Below are positions 1-11,403 of a stretch of 64,000 bases of DNA, piece after piece. Every line of letters begins with the position of its first letter. The first letter of the stretch is position 1. The translations under genes and the position numbers were made by a program. The stretch comes from Albifimbria verrucaria. Lineage: Eukaryota; Ascomycota; Sordariomycetes; Hypocreales; Stachybotryaceae. The stretch lies in assembly GCA_020081605.1 (NCBI GenBank), contig JAHREC010000030.1, forward strand, positions 1,302,001 through 1,366,000, written 5' to 3'. Below the pieces are notes generated by a model that was not told the origin of the DNA, did no database searches, and saw nothing but the letters and a program-made list of their open reading frames with translations.

Positions 1-927
1 TTTGAGAAGAGCGATGAGTTCAAGGAGCGACTCGAATCTACCAAGGACTTCTACAGTGGCTTCTACGATGTCTTGGAGCCTGTATACGACTACAAGCCCG
101 AAAACATGACCTACAAGAATGCCTTTGACATTTTTGACCTGATCAATGTCGCCAGGATTCACAACAGCACCTCGATGGCCCGAAATGTCAGCGATGACGA
201 CCTTGTCCAGCTCCGAACGCTTGCCGACAGTGCGGAGTTCGGTTATAACTACAACAGCTCCCAAACTGACCGCGCCATTCACGGCCGAACACTCACGGCT
301 GGTTTGCTCCAACAGCTTAACCAGATCGTTGCTTCCAAGGCCAAGCTCAAGTTCTCTCTTCTGGCCGGCAGCTATGACACCTTCATGTCGTTCTTTGGTC
401 TGGCCAATTTGACTGACGTCTCTGACGATTTCTTTGGCCTTCCCGACTATGCGTCAACCATGTCGTTTGAGCTTTTTACTCTAGGCGACGCATCTTCATT
501 CCCGACCGATGTTGATTCTGAACTTCGCGTTCGTTGGATGTTCCGCAACGGCACATCTGGCGAGCTTTCCCAGTTCTCTTTATTCGGCCTCGATCAATCC
601 TCCCTTCCATGGCCACAGTTCGTTAGCGAGATGCAAAAGCGCTCTATTGGCACAGTAGAAGAATGGTGCTCCGTCTGCGCCAGTGAGGTGTCTTTCTGCG
701 CCGCCTACCGGGATGATGCCTCTTCTTCGTCTACCCAGAACTCCAAGGGCATGTCAAACGCTGTGGCTGGAGTCATTGGTGCCATGGTTACGCTCGGAGT
801 GATTGCACTGTGTGGCTTTGTCGCCTTTTTCGTAATGCGAAAGCGACGCACACAGAAGGCGACCGCGGCTGCTGCCCGAAATGATGCTGTGGAGAAAGTC
901 AGCTCCCACAGCGGTTCGAGCGTTTAA
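1..927 (+). CDS. Histidine-acid-phosphatase-like membrane protein, 3' part
   Basis: The frame is open from the first base, so the 5' end lies outside the window. About 308 residues are visible. The sequence fits the branch-2 histidine phosphatase fold of fungal acid phosphatase-like proteins: the motif region GSYDTFMSFFGLANL followed by GLPDYASTMSFELF is typical of the C-terminal half. The usual His-Asp proton-donor pair reads Tyr-Asp here (GSYD), so phosphatase activity cannot be assumed. Residues encoded at about 745-835 form one transmembrane helix (AVAGVIGAMVTLGVIALCGF), followed by a basic stop-transfer MRKRR and a short Ser-rich cytoplasmic tail. Several N-glycosylation sequons (NMT, NST, NLT, NGT) agree with an extracellular domain. 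The product is inferred to be a plasma-membrane or cell-surface protein anchored at its C-terminus. The N-terminal RHG motif is not available to check. Confidence 0.75.
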   Translation, partial: FEKSDEFKERLESTKDFYSGFYDVLEPVYDYKPENMTYKNAFDIFDLINVARIHNSTSMARNVSDDDLVQLRTLADSAEFGYNYNSSQTDRAIHGRTLTAGLLQQLNQIVASKAKLKFSLLAGSYDTFMSFFGLANLTDVSDDFFGLPDYASTMSFELFTLGDASSFPTDVDSELRVRWMFRNGTSGELSQFSLFGLDQSSLPWPQFVSEMQKRSIGTVEEWCSVCASEVSFCAAYRDDASSSSTQNSKGMSNAVAGVIGAMVTLGVIALCGFVAFFVMRKRRTQKATAAAARNDAVEKVSSHSGSSV

Positions 928-1201
928 AAGTATGATACCAGAACAATAAGAGGGAAATAGGGCAAGAATTACGAAGCTCATCGCTTATATTCCTTTGTGA
1001 AAGATGGAGATGAGATGCTTAATTGCTAAAGAATGGGATACTCAGATGGTCAAAACGGCCAGTGTATGCTAAATTGATGGACAATTTAACTGGAAGATAC
1101 ACTGGTATTGACAATGTCAGCTAAATTGAGTGTGCCTTCAAATTACGACGTCCATGGCTCGCTCTATTGCCTGTTTTTCTTCCCCCGACTTATTCTAATT
1201 C

Positions 1202-3375
1202 TTAGCATGCATCTTTCCCTTTCAATACCGTGCCAAGGCCCTCAACTTTTGCCGTCTCACCAACTCCAAGTAGTGGCGTTTGATCTGAACTCGTTTGGAC
1301 CATGCCCAACCGAATGCTTGTATTCGAGATGCCCAATGTTAAGTCTAACCCTCCTAACCACCTGGTTTGCTCAGGTATATCGATAAATCTAGAATCTCTA
1401 ATTGCCGTAGAGACGTAGCCTAGAATCTCGGGTCCTATGCTGCAATGTGTGAATACAACACTTAGGATTCCGCTCAATAGAAGGACGACACAAGTGGTTA
1501 GGGAAAAACTAATCCACAACGGAGAAATGGTGACGTGCTCTACCAGCTCAGCCCGTTGCACTTCGAGTTCATTTATCATGCTCTCGACATTTCCCGCGGT
1601 AGCAAAGGGAGAGAACTGATTGACCATGATGTAAGTATTAAGAATTTGACTAAGGCGGGTGCTGAATATGGTCCTATCGAATGCGTGGAAGTCGAGGTCC
1701 TTCATGTCCATCAACTGATCAATGAAAGGATCTACTATATACTGTAATGATATGTCACCCGGAGACTTTATACTCATACCAGGAACTATGCGTGGTAGCT
1801 CCGATGATATGACATGAAAATCTATTGGAAACGAGAGTTATGAGATGTCCTCAGGAGCATGCTGTTTCCGTGACAGACGTTGAGCCACGACCGTGCAATT
1901 CTTTTGGGAAACCACGATCGATGAGCAATACACTTGTGACTCAACATATCTTTGAGTGACTCTGCAAGTCGTTTTAAACGCGTTAGGGAATGAAATTGGT
2001 GCCGTCACTCTGGAAGGGACTTGAAAAAACAAGTTGGTCGGGCGCGCCTTTAGATCGGACGCATTTGTCATTATTGCTGGACGCGCCCCTGCTCTTGAGA
2101 ACCAGATTTTATCGACGAATCCGTCAAGCGCAATAGCCCAGAGAGCTGAGTCTGCGCTGGATTCAGTCTCTACTGCGCTGGCGTTACGTCCTTGCCAGGT
2201 GCCGTTGACAACCTTTGGGATCTCAGCGAGCTTGCGCTGATCAAATATGGGGCGAATATCTTGCAGCTTATCGAGTGGTTGGAGAACGGTCATATCTAAA
2301 CACTCCAGATGAAGATAACTTGACTCGATGGGAAAAGACATATTCCCTGGAGTTGGACTCAACTCGATGGGAACCCCAAGCAATGAAGAATATCGGATTT
2401 CTTATTCATTTTGGGCTGTTGACTTCCAGCTTTCGTCCATATCATCCGGCGACTCATTTTCGGGATGAAATATAGGGATTTTTATGTTTCCCAAGTATCC
2501 ATAGGATTGAGCTTGCTACTTTTAGGGGCCATGAGCAAACCAGTATAAGTAGTTTTTATCGAAAATGACTGTAGAGGTCCTACGATCTTAAATGGCCTTG
2601 TCAAGTCAATCCCAGTTGACACATCGGTATTTCCATACTTGATGGTTGTGGGATGAAATTCATCTTGTAATCGTATCGATATTATCCGAAGCAACGATTG
2701 TGAGCCCAGCGGTGAGGTGGCCCATAATAAGAATAACACGAGACTCAAGAGATTAATATGTCGAAGTTGCACAAGTGTCAACAATGTGCCACCCAGAGTG
2801 CGGCTACCATGTAGAAGTTCTGCGCAATGTATTGAAGTGCCCTTTCTAGTTTCCATTGTGCAGCAGCCGATGTCATTCGGCCTGCTATGGAAGCGAAGAG
2901 GAAAGGGAAAAGTGTTGCCAACTAGATATCCATGAGCTCAAAAGGAAAGCAAACGAATGACATTGAAAACAAACCACGGTAAGTGTGTTCAGCCATGTGT
3001 TGAGTGCAATACTTCTAACCGCTCTGTTGTTAAGATTCCACACGGCTATAAGAAGGCAGATGATAGCCATAGGCGCAATAATGGCAGCACAGTCTGTCAA
3101 GATTGCAAAAGGACGCAGGCTACTCTTCATAAAGTTCTGACGAGGGAGTTACCATCCTTTGAACCATCTGTTACTGGAAGCCGTTCATTTAAGGTGCTTT
3201 CGTTTTCCAAGTGGCTCGTCTCCTCATATACGGAGTCAAGGAGTGGTGCTTTATGAATGCTTTCATTCTGACTCGAATGCTCTGCCTCTTCAAAAGCAAT
3301 GTCGTAATTAGAAGTATAGGAGACAGAATGTGTGGATGATGCCTGTGACATCGATAAAGGCAATGCCTGCGCCAT
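1202..3375 (-). pseudogene. Decayed fungal multipass membrane protein gene (DUF3176-type)
   Basis: Reading right to left: a soluble N-terminus (ATG at 3375), a first membrane segment (PMAIICLLIAVW, near 3060), a probable intron about 2885-2960, a WKLE...GTS stretch, a conserved-looking LLWATSPLGSQSLLRI block (near 2700), a glycosylated extracellular region, and a last membrane segment (ISFSLTTCVVLLLSGILSVVF) followed by EILGYVST (near 1350). This order is common in large ascomycete membrane proteins of unknown function; the family name is a recollection, not a search. The frame breaks by one missing base at about 3130 (TTT), 2840 (GGG) and 2490 (GGG). In-frame TAA codons interrupt it near 2395 and at 1838-1840. 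The frameshifts could be assembly errors, but two stops as well make a dead gene likely. No function is known. Confidence 0.6.
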
Positions 3376-5297
3376 GTTTTACTCTCGAACCAAGTTTACT
3401 TCATCCAAGAAAGAAGCTGCTATGATTTGCTTCTCGTTTTGCAACACATGTGGCAGGAAAGCAGATAGACCGAGAGAAATTTCATCTGAAAAGGCCAAAG
3501 GGCTCTTTTATCTTTTCACCCCTGAAAATGAAGCGAGGCTCGCATATGGAGGGCAGGACCACTTGGTTCGGCTGCGTTGCCCGCAATGTATATAGAGTGA
3601 CATTGCAAAATTTTCTCATGTTGTACCACCAGTATATCTTACCAAAAGATAGATAATGTCGTCATACCGTCAAAATTGCGTGGTTTAGCCCCTTGGGCTG
3701 AAAAGGCTCTGCATTCTACGACGCAAAAGTGCAGCATAGCCACTATCATACAGTTACACTACGTGGAGGCTGAATCAGCAGATTCGTCATTCCGGTGGCA
3801 TAAAGTACCACAGAAACATGACAACGAAGGTTGCTTAATGTATATATTACTTATGAATTCGGTAGTTGATGCGAGTTTGCAAACAGCCGCGTGAATGCTA
3901 CAATTACGATGACATTTGCACTCCCTACTATGACAGATTTCCTCATTTTCAGCACAATCAATTCATAACATCACAAAAGAACGAGGAACTATAGTGTTAA
4001 GAGCATTAATGGTGATTCAAGCCGATCACTTATAAACATCAGTTGGCTGGCTACTTGGCCGAGCATCTATAATTACACCAAAGCCTGAGATTGCGCGAGT
4101 AGAAAATGAGTATAAATTTAGGAGAGCTTAGATGATCTGAAGCATGTCTCTAATATTGCCTGGTTGCAGCCACTGGGAGCTGTCACATTTACTGCATTCC
4201 ATTCTTGCATTGTTGGGGGCGATGGCACCAATACTTGTATGGGGTCAAAATATTAGGGAGATCTTTTGCAAGACACAAAAAGCTCCGCGTAGAGAACAAA
4301 TATGCAGACAGTAAGTAAATATTCTTATCGTATTGTTCGATGATTGGATGTAGTATGCTCCTGATAATACTGATTATATTATAGGTAAATACCGTGTTCA
4401 ATGTTTTCCTCTTCTCTTCTAACCTCACAGCCGTTTCAATAACCCGGCGAAGAGCGGGCCGCTAAGAACCTGCAATCACTAAGGACTCGGTGCGTGTGTT
4501 AATTGGTCTGTTTGTAATTCACGAGTGAGCCAGCTTTCTATGAATAGCTTCAAAAATAATTCCTGGCTTACGAAAATGATAAGTATCTTCTGGGAAACGA
4601 TACTAGCTACTCATTTGAGTAAGCAAATCAGGCCAATCAATATTTCCATCAGTAGCTTGGAAATTGCTATTTGCTATGTAACTTACAGAAACTATTGCTT
4701 TAGATCGTAACGCCACAACTGCTGGTCATCTTTTATGGAAAGGCCATGTAGGCCTAATGAAGCTTGCCACGATGCTACTATCTCACATTCAAATAACACA
4801 AATTATCAAATGATATGAAATTGTTTCCCATAATTCTATTGTATCAGGCATTCGATGCAGCATAACTAAGAATCCTCAAGTTGTACAGCATAAACGCTCT
4901 CTCAAGTGGTAACGAATGTGATTGTATATAGTACAAAAGTAACCGATAAAAGAATGAATATAAGCCAAACCCTTCAAAAAGGCATACAAGAATCATGTGA
5001 ATGTGTATAGTCAACTGATTTCGACAATTTATCCAACAGAAAATGAAAACTTTGAAGACTGCCAGAACAAATTACCGTCACTCCTAAAGCTCCTGAGTGG
5101 AATGCTCCGGCTTTCACTCACAATTGATTACTGGGGAGGTTCAATATATACCCCCATGTGCTCAGCAAATGAGGCGCATTCATCACACTGAGGAATAGGG
5201 CGACCTCGAGCAGTCCTAATCCTAGTGGCATCTGAGCCGGTCTCGCCCCAAACAGCAACCTTACTGCCCCGGCGGCTATTTTTGCCATAGAATATAT
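3376..5297. other. Gene-poor AT-rich interval
   Basis: I see no supported gene here. The open frames are short, lack family signatures and carry no plausible splice structure. The first part probably holds the upstream region of the decayed gene on the minus strand. The middle (about 3900-5000) is AT-rich. Confidence 0.5.
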
Positions 5298-5798
5298 CTA
5301 GGGGCTTGTACCTTCAGGAGGTGTGATGTTCTTCTTGACCTCCCTCCAGAAATATGCGCCATCCTCAGCATGGACGTCTTTCTTGCCCTGCTCCTCGAAG
5401 TGTGCTCTCCAAATTTGCCCGACGTTCTTGTCTTCCAACATGAGATTGTACCAGGTGCTGCGAGGAATTGTCGAGAGGTATAAACCACGAGTATTTTCGT
5501 CGTAGTAAGCTGCCACCAGAAGATTGCCTCCACTGGTGAGGCAATTCTCTTGCTGCTTTACCCAGTTGAAACCCTTGCTAGCTTCAAGGTAAAGATCTTG
5601 AATGTTATCCATCTCACCGTAGTCTCTGTCTGCAACCCATATAGGGTTTCGGGGATCAGAACCTCCAGGTGAGGCCATTTCCCATGAGTCGGGACTAGGA
5701 TTCAAATCTTTCGGAACACGAGGCGTGAGTCTGGATGGAACGCATTGCGCCGCTCCGAGAAACCAGGAGGTGATGGCCAACGTTGAGAAGAACCGCAT
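5298..5798 (-). CDS. Small secreted protein of unknown function, 166 aa
   Basis: A single intact exon starts at ATG 5798. The first ~19 residues form a signal peptide (MRFFSTLAITSWFLGAAQC), so the product is predicted to be secreted. The mature part is about 147 residues, rich in Trp, Tyr and acidic residues, with one cysteine after the signal (QENCLTSGG) and no transmembrane helix. I recognise no domain. The frame has no break, unlike many neighbours. The nearest genes are a decayed membrane-protein gene and an F-box-like gene, so context gives no clue. It could be an effector-like or cell-wall-associated protein, but that rests only on size and secretion. Confidence 0.6.
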   Translation of the reverse strand: MRFFSTLAITSWFLGAAQCVPSRLTPRVPKDLNPSPDSWEMASPGGSDPRNPIWVADRDYGEMDNIQDLYLEASKGFNWVKQQENCLTSGGNLLVAAYYDENTRGLYLSTIPRSTWYNLMLEDKNVGQIWRAHFEEQGKKDVHAEDGAYFWREVKKNITPPEGTSP

Positions 5799-6327
5799 AT
5801 TGACAGTTTTTCTTTTGGTTGAAAGGCCGAAAGGGAAGAGATTTGGCTATTTGAAGCAATTGTATATAAGAGAAATAAATTGATGAGCTACTTCGTTGTG
5901 ATGTAGCAGTGTGAAGTGTTGTTCTGGCTTGATAGAATAGGTCTACGTTGAAGAGCGAAACGCAGTCTTTTATAGCAACGTCTTGTTTAACAATTATATG
6001 AGAAGTATATCTATTCTCATCGCATCAATACCAAATCTCATACGAACTTCTACTACTCTCGGAGACTTCTGTGCGGCATATGCTCAATCTCGATCCTGAA
6101 GCCTTCGATCTACATTATCCCGAGCCTGATTGAATCCTTCCGTGGCCATCTGACCTCTTCTCCTGACTATTTTCATTTCGTGTTTCTATGGGTTGTATGT
6201 CAAGCAAGTTTCTACGTCATTGGATTCGTATGATGTTAACATTCCGCATCCTAAAATTAGGGGCTCAGCCCAGAGACGAGGCGATGAAGACGAGGCACAC
6301 ATCAGAAAACGTTGATCATTCATCGTT

Positions 6328-6576
6328 TTAGACACCCCATATCACGTAAGGCTGAGCGTAGGCGCTGCATCCTCCGGCCAGGCACGGTTTGATGGGCAAA
6401 AGATCACCCTGACTAATGGAATTGCCGCGTATGAGTCTAAAGTAGGTATCATTACGGATACTACCATAGTAGCAGCCGTTGTAAAATATTCTAGACTGAG
6501 AGTATTTACACGAAACAGGCTCGGTCTCGTGGGTATGCACTATTTCCGGAAGGAATGTTACTCCGATGCCATTCAA
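6328..6576 (-). CDS. Possible fragment of a cysteine-containing protein
   Basis: An 82-codon open frame ends in PYVIWGV. It contains four cysteines (SCKYS, GCYYG, KPCLA, GGCSA) in a compact pattern that looks more protein-like than chance. I find no signal peptide, and the upstream sequence gives no clear start exon, so it may be the last exon or a relic of a larger gene. It lies between the secreted protein at 5298-5798 and the F-box-like gene. No family is recognised and it may be spurious. Confidence 0.25.
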   Translation of the reverse strand: MNGIGVTFLPEIVHTHETEPVSCKYSQSRIFYNGCYYGSIRNDTYFRLIRGNSISQGDLLPIKPCLAGGCSAYAQPYVIWGV

Positions 6577-6743
6577 GTGCTAATAGATGCGCTGAATCCG
6601 TTTTCTCCAAACGACGTCATCTCACCTCATCCTCGAGCGAAGCATCTGCTTCTCATCTACTATTTACACTTTCCTAGATTATTTAACCTGATTAAATAAG
6701 TTAACCTCATTTGATCGACACTCCAAGCAAAATTTCCTCGGCC

Positions 6744-7641
6744 ATGGCTCAGCAATTGACAGAACAAGCGGCAGCTACTCACGACTCATTCCCTTTCCTC
6801 CGGCTGCCTCCTGAAACCCAACTCAAGGTCCTTGAGCACACCGACTTAGTAGCTCCTAACCATTGCATCGAGTGGGACCCTAGGCGAAAATTTCATATTC
6901 CATCTGGAAATACTAGGTCGTGGCAGCCTCCGACATCACTATTTCTAGTTAGCAAGTCCTTTTATTTGCAAGCTATGGAGGTATTTTGGAAGCAGAACAG
7001 TTTTGAAGTTCGCCCAGATACAAAACCCCTGTACGAGATTACGAAGCCAGGCGAACAGTCCACCATGCCACGACGGTTTGCTGCCAGCGAGTTTTTGGAT
7101 CAAGTCGTTCCATCTGGGTCATTACGATATCTCCGCTCCTTAGACCTGCGGATGTTCGGAATATCAGACCAAGAAGCTCTAAGTGATGCACAGGAGGACT
7201 GGTTTTGCACGTTGAAGCATCTCCAGAGTCAAAGGGACTGAAGCTCAACTTTCTCAACGTTTCTGGGGTTGGGACTGTGGTCCAACTCGGGAAACATGGG
7301 AATCCACCCCAAAGGAAGAAACCATCAAAACGATGCGAAGGTTTGTCAATGAGCATATTTGGCCGTTAGAGGGTGAGAACAAACCTCCATTTTTCTTGGA
7401 GCAACTTCTGGTGGAGGTGAAAGACGATGGCGCACAAGCAAGATATAATATTCGACGTAAAGGCCAGCGTATCCCTAGAAGTTATAATGCATCAGTTTGG
7501 GGATCACCTCGCGAGTCCCGGTTAATATCGTGGGAGGAGAACCGGGGTAGCACTGGCTCAACATCAGGCAATCATGACACAGAGAGTGAAGAATGGGTGG
7601 AAGAGGCTTGGGTTAGAATGATTCATCGTAGAGAGTATTAG
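6744..7641 (+). CDS. F-box-like protein, two frame breaks
   Basis: Starts at ATG 6744. The N-terminus LRLPPETQLKVLEHTDLVAP matches the F-box-like motif of many fungal proteins that choose substrates for SCF ubiquitin ligases. It is followed by a conserved-looking LFLVSKSFYLQAMEVFWKQN segment, then Leu-rich sequence, and it ends in an acidic tail. The frame breaks at GGG 7234-7236 and again near 7262-7275. With one base added at each point, the reading continues as LKLNFLNVSG and then through FVNEHIWPL to a stop at 7641, giving 299 codons. Both breaks are missing bases in or next to short homopolymers, so an assembly error is likely; a real pseudogene is possible. The F-box assignment rests on the first 30 residues and on gene length. 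Its target is unknown. Confidence 0.5.
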
Positions 7642-7959
7642 AAAATAGACTAACTCCATACATTATATTCTATCAATACTTACTGCTTATTAATATAATC
7701 GATCAAGAGTACCCCTTAAACTTGGTTTAATGTCTATTATATTATAATACCGAAAGATAAGCCTTCGATCTTAATAACCTTCAGGTAGTCTTTTAAGACG
7801 ATTAATAATTATTTTTATAAAAAAGCTATATATAACCTAGAGTTATTAGGAGTTATGGACTTAATATATAAATACTATAACAGTAAGACGAGGTTTATCT
7901 TGCAATATAGCTTATAGCGAGAAAGTGCTGTTGCAGGTGCCATTTTCTGCTAGTTGGGG
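7641..7959. repeat. Dispersed repeat, copy A (319 bp, RIP-like)
   Basis: Aligns end to end with 12156-12487. Both begin gaaaata-actaact and end in tctgctagttgggg, and the flanks diverge immediately on either side. Copy A lacks 13 bp present in copy B. Most differences are C/T or G/A transitions, many of the form CpA to TpA or TpG to TpA, and copy A is the more AT-rich. I see no terminal inverted repeats or coding capacity, so it may be a non-autonomous element or a remnant such as a solo terminal repeat. It begins exactly at the end of the F-box-like gene. Confidence 0.85.
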
Positions 7960-10322
7960 GCCCTTCTCAGCCCTCCGCAACCCACCCCACAACAGCGCTT
8001 ACGAAGGCTTGGCGCTACCGTTTCTTGTCCTTCCCACTTCTTCTATTCAGTCTGTATCTATTCCTGGCATCCGCATCGAATTAATCTCTACTTCAGCTGC
8101 ATTAAATCATTAATCCATTCATTCAATCTCTACATAATTGGGCTGCCTCCGCCCTGCACGCCATCTCCGGATTGTACTCACTCACTTCGTCCCAGGCCAT
8201 TGGGGCTATAACAGCCTTGCATCGTAGGCCACTCACTCTCATTCAGCGACTAGATGGGCTGTACACTCTTCTCCTCCTCCTGTTAATCTTCCACCCTTTC
8301 AAAAGTCGTTTCCTTTGAGTCACTTGTCGCCATGGCACCTCGGAATTCATTGTATTCATCCGTTGCCCCTCAGAGCTCCTCTGATGATTTCGTACGACGC
8401 TTCGTATCCAGAGAAAATAAATAGACTTGATACCCGGCCGCCACGTCTCACAGGCACTGAGCACGAAGATTCCCGAAGGCTTCTCGAGGGAGCACACATC
8501 AAGCCAAACTGGGCCGCAAGTACGGAATCGAATATAGCGAACAGTTTAAAGAGGTGAAAAAGGTCAGCTGTTCGTTTCTACTAATTGCACGGCTACCGAT
8601 TTTTTGCCTAGTCACACAGCCGCGCATGCGAGGCGCAAAGAGAAAGCGGCTTTTCTAGGACTTAATCAAAGGGAGGCTTGCAAGTAACTGGGGCAAGGAG
8701 CAACAACAGGCTAGGCCGGTCATTACTGTTGTAGCCTCCACCTGAAGTACTCAGTCAGCAGCTTCATGGATGACGAGGATGGCGATCCAGTTCTGGCGTA
8801 CAGGGTTTTCTCTTTGTCCTGATATAGGCGATGGCAAGGCTCCTAGACACTTAATGTACTTCTCCTGCCCGGAGAGCTTGTAATGTTTCGGAGACACATA
8901 TATGATTACTGATCTGGCCGACGTAACTATGATGTACAATAATGCAATAGTTGGTCCGCGTAGAGCTTTGAGGACTTACCCCAAATCTGAGACGGTGTAC
9001 GTGATTATGCCCAACCACCCGTAGATTGAGCCCTATCTTGCACTTCAGCCAGTCCTTATTCCAGTCCCACCAACGGGGATATTCAAAAAGTTTGTTGGAT
9101 GCAATAATAACCCGCTTGGACGCTAAGTCATCACTTTCTGGTTAATGCGCCAAGGAAAGGCACTGTCTAGCCGCCAGCCCATTCTCTAGACATTGCTCGA
9201 TGGTTAGTTCGGGATAGCTGGAGGGGTTTGAGAACGTGCGGATCCTGATTTATTCGCACAGTCTCCAAATGTCCGAACCAAGGCAATATGAGATAAGACA
9301 ATTGGGGTCTATCCTCCAGATTATCAGGAGTAGGGTGGCTACGCGCAGCTCGCTACGTTTTGGAAGCTACCACTGGCGAGGGGTTGCCAACAAAAAAAAA
9401 GTGACGCAGTTTACCCTGAGAGATCACTGTAGAGGCGCAATGTATTCTGGCAACACCTTGACTGGGACTGTTACATGTTCCTATGAGATCGATGGAGCCA
9501 AAACGGGGCTTATGAGCTGAAGGGGCATTTCGGACTTGGAGATCTTGGAGACCTTGGAGACCTTGGAGACCTTGGAGACTTTGGAGACTTTGGAGACTTT
9601 GACGACAAGAATAAACTAATTTTGGGGCCAAAGCGTGGCACAGGCCGAGGTCGGCAAAACTTTTCAAGCAGGGACGGACGTAAGAGAAAGACATCGAAAG
9701 AAAGAATGTGAACAGGGTCAAGATAGGCAAGTGAGGACAAGAGAAGCATAGTGATTTGCAGGATTACCCCTCTTAATTGCTGCCGCATAGCCTGACTTAG
9801 CCAAGTCACCTGTGGCTTGAACCACAATCGATGGACGGGTAGTGAAGGAAATTGTAGTTCCTACTCATTGTAGTTCCTACTCAAGGCATTGCAGGACCGC
9901 CAGAGGTTAATTGTTTCTGTCGTCTTTTCCGCCTAATACTGGGTGATGGCGAGGCAACAACGGCGATCATTAGAGGCTCGACAAGGAAGGATCCAGGGAG
10001 CGAGGAAAGAAAGCCGCCGAAGGAAGGAATAAGAGAGGGACGACGACTCCTTGTCGCTTCGTAAGTGGTTCCCCTACGTCAACTATGCCCCGTAGCCTTG
10101 AAACTGCTGACAAATATCCCGTCCACTCTAGCATCGTCTCTGTATAAGTGAAGTGGCATGCCGCTGCCCTCATGCCATGAACAATATATTCATGGGCTGT
10201 GACAGCCTTTGCGTTCTCGCTTGACCTTCAGTGCAGCCATCCTTCCACTGTTTCGAGCGGGCGTCACATCGGTGGTAATTGCAAGGCAACATCTCCCACC
10301 AGCAAAGCCTCTCTCGTCCAGC
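7960..10322. other. Intergenic interval with minisatellite
   Basis: No supported gene. Apart from the 9-bp tandem array near 9530-9606 I see only short open frames without family signatures. The stretch from about 7960 to 8300 is C-rich, and 9970-10320 is GC-richer and probably holds the upstream region of the old-yellow-enzyme gene. Confidence 0.45.
9530..9606. repeat. 9-bp tandem repeat (CTTGGAGAC)n
   Basis: About eight direct units of a 9-mer. The first units read cttggagac or a one-base variant, and the last three read ctttggaga. It would read as (L)QGLQGLQ on the minus strand, but that frame has no other support as a gene. Confidence 0.85.
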
Positions 10323-11403
10323 ATGTCTTCACAGTCACTGCTATTCCAACCCCTGAGCCTGCTACGGGGCCCAGCTCTCAAGAACCGCATCCTCCTGGCA
10401 CCTCTCACCAATTGGCAGAGCAACGTCGATGGCACCGCGTCGGAGCATGAGTTTAGGTGGATCGAGCGGTGCGCGGCTGGAGGCTTCTCCATGGTCATGA
10501 CATGTGCGGCCAACGTACACTCGGACGGCAAGACCTTCCCAGGACAATTGGGAATCAATAGCGACAGTCAACTCGAAGGCCTGGAGCATATCGCCAGCAT
10601 TATCCGCAAACATGGCGCCATCTCGTCAGTTCAGCTGCATCACGGCGGCGTCCGGGCGAGCCTCGGCTGGGCGCCACGTTGGTCGGTCCTTCTGACATCC
10701 CCGAAATTGGCGCGCATGGCTTGTCGCTCAATGAGGTCACTCGGCTCCGGCAGGACTATGTCACGGCCGCACTACGTGCCCAGAGGGTCGGATTCGACGG
10801 TGTCGAGCTTCACGCAGCATTTGGCTGGATCCCCATGCAGTTCCTCTCCGAGGCATACAACCACCGCACAGATCAGTATGGAGGATCCTTCGAGAACCGC
10901 TCGCGCTTCATCATGGAAATTATTGATGAACTGCGCGCCACATGCCGCCCAGACTTCCAGATTGGCTTCCGAATCTCGTTAGAGCGGTACGGCATAGACC
11001 TCTCCGAGGTACGCCAGCTCGTCGCGCGGCTGCTCAGGGAAGAACAGATCGACTATGTAGATCTGGCCGTCTGGGACTACCAGAAGGTCGTGGAGGATGG
11101 TCCCTACAAGGGACAGACATATCTAAGCCTCTTCACAGAGCTGCCCTGTTCCAGAGTGCGGCTGGGGCCTCGGGCAAGATCATGACGCCACGGCAGGCTG
11201 AAGAAGTGCTCGAGGGCGGCTGCGACTATGTCATGCTTGGCAAGGCAGCCATCCTCCAGACTGACTTCCCACTACGCGCACAGGCTGATCCGGAACATAG
11301 AGCTCCAGTCTTGCCAGTCTATGCCGAATACCTCAAGGAACAGGGGCTAAGCGACAACTTCATCGCGTACATGAGGACATGGGAAGGGTTCGTGAAGGAT
11401 TGA
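10323..11403 (+). CDS. NADH:flavin oxidoreductase (old yellow enzyme family), two frame breaks
   Basis: Starts at ATG 10323 and has no intron. It is an FMN-dependent TIM-barrel enzyme that would reduce activated C=C bonds using NAD(P)H. Visible blocks are the N-terminal LKNRILLAPLTNW, the substrate/FMN loop QLHHGG, VGPSDIPE, the core GFDGVELHAAFGWIPMQFL followed by YNHRTDQYGGSFENRSRF, and the FMN-phosphate end VMLGKAAILQTDFP. The frame breaks near GGG 10669-10671 and at GGGG 11164-11167. One missing base at each gives 360 residues, normal for the subgroup. The HAAFGW variant is common in fungal relatives of 12-oxophytodienoate reductases. The region is GC-richer than its surroundings. It stands alone between two copies of a dispersed repeat, so the substrate cannot be guessed from neighbours. 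Confidence 0.8.

Noticed and set aside
9353..9827. Minus-strand frames with LQSLQGLQ-type or SPRSP-type repeats
   Set aside because: The repetition is produced by the 9-bp minisatellite; nothing else in the frames is protein-like.
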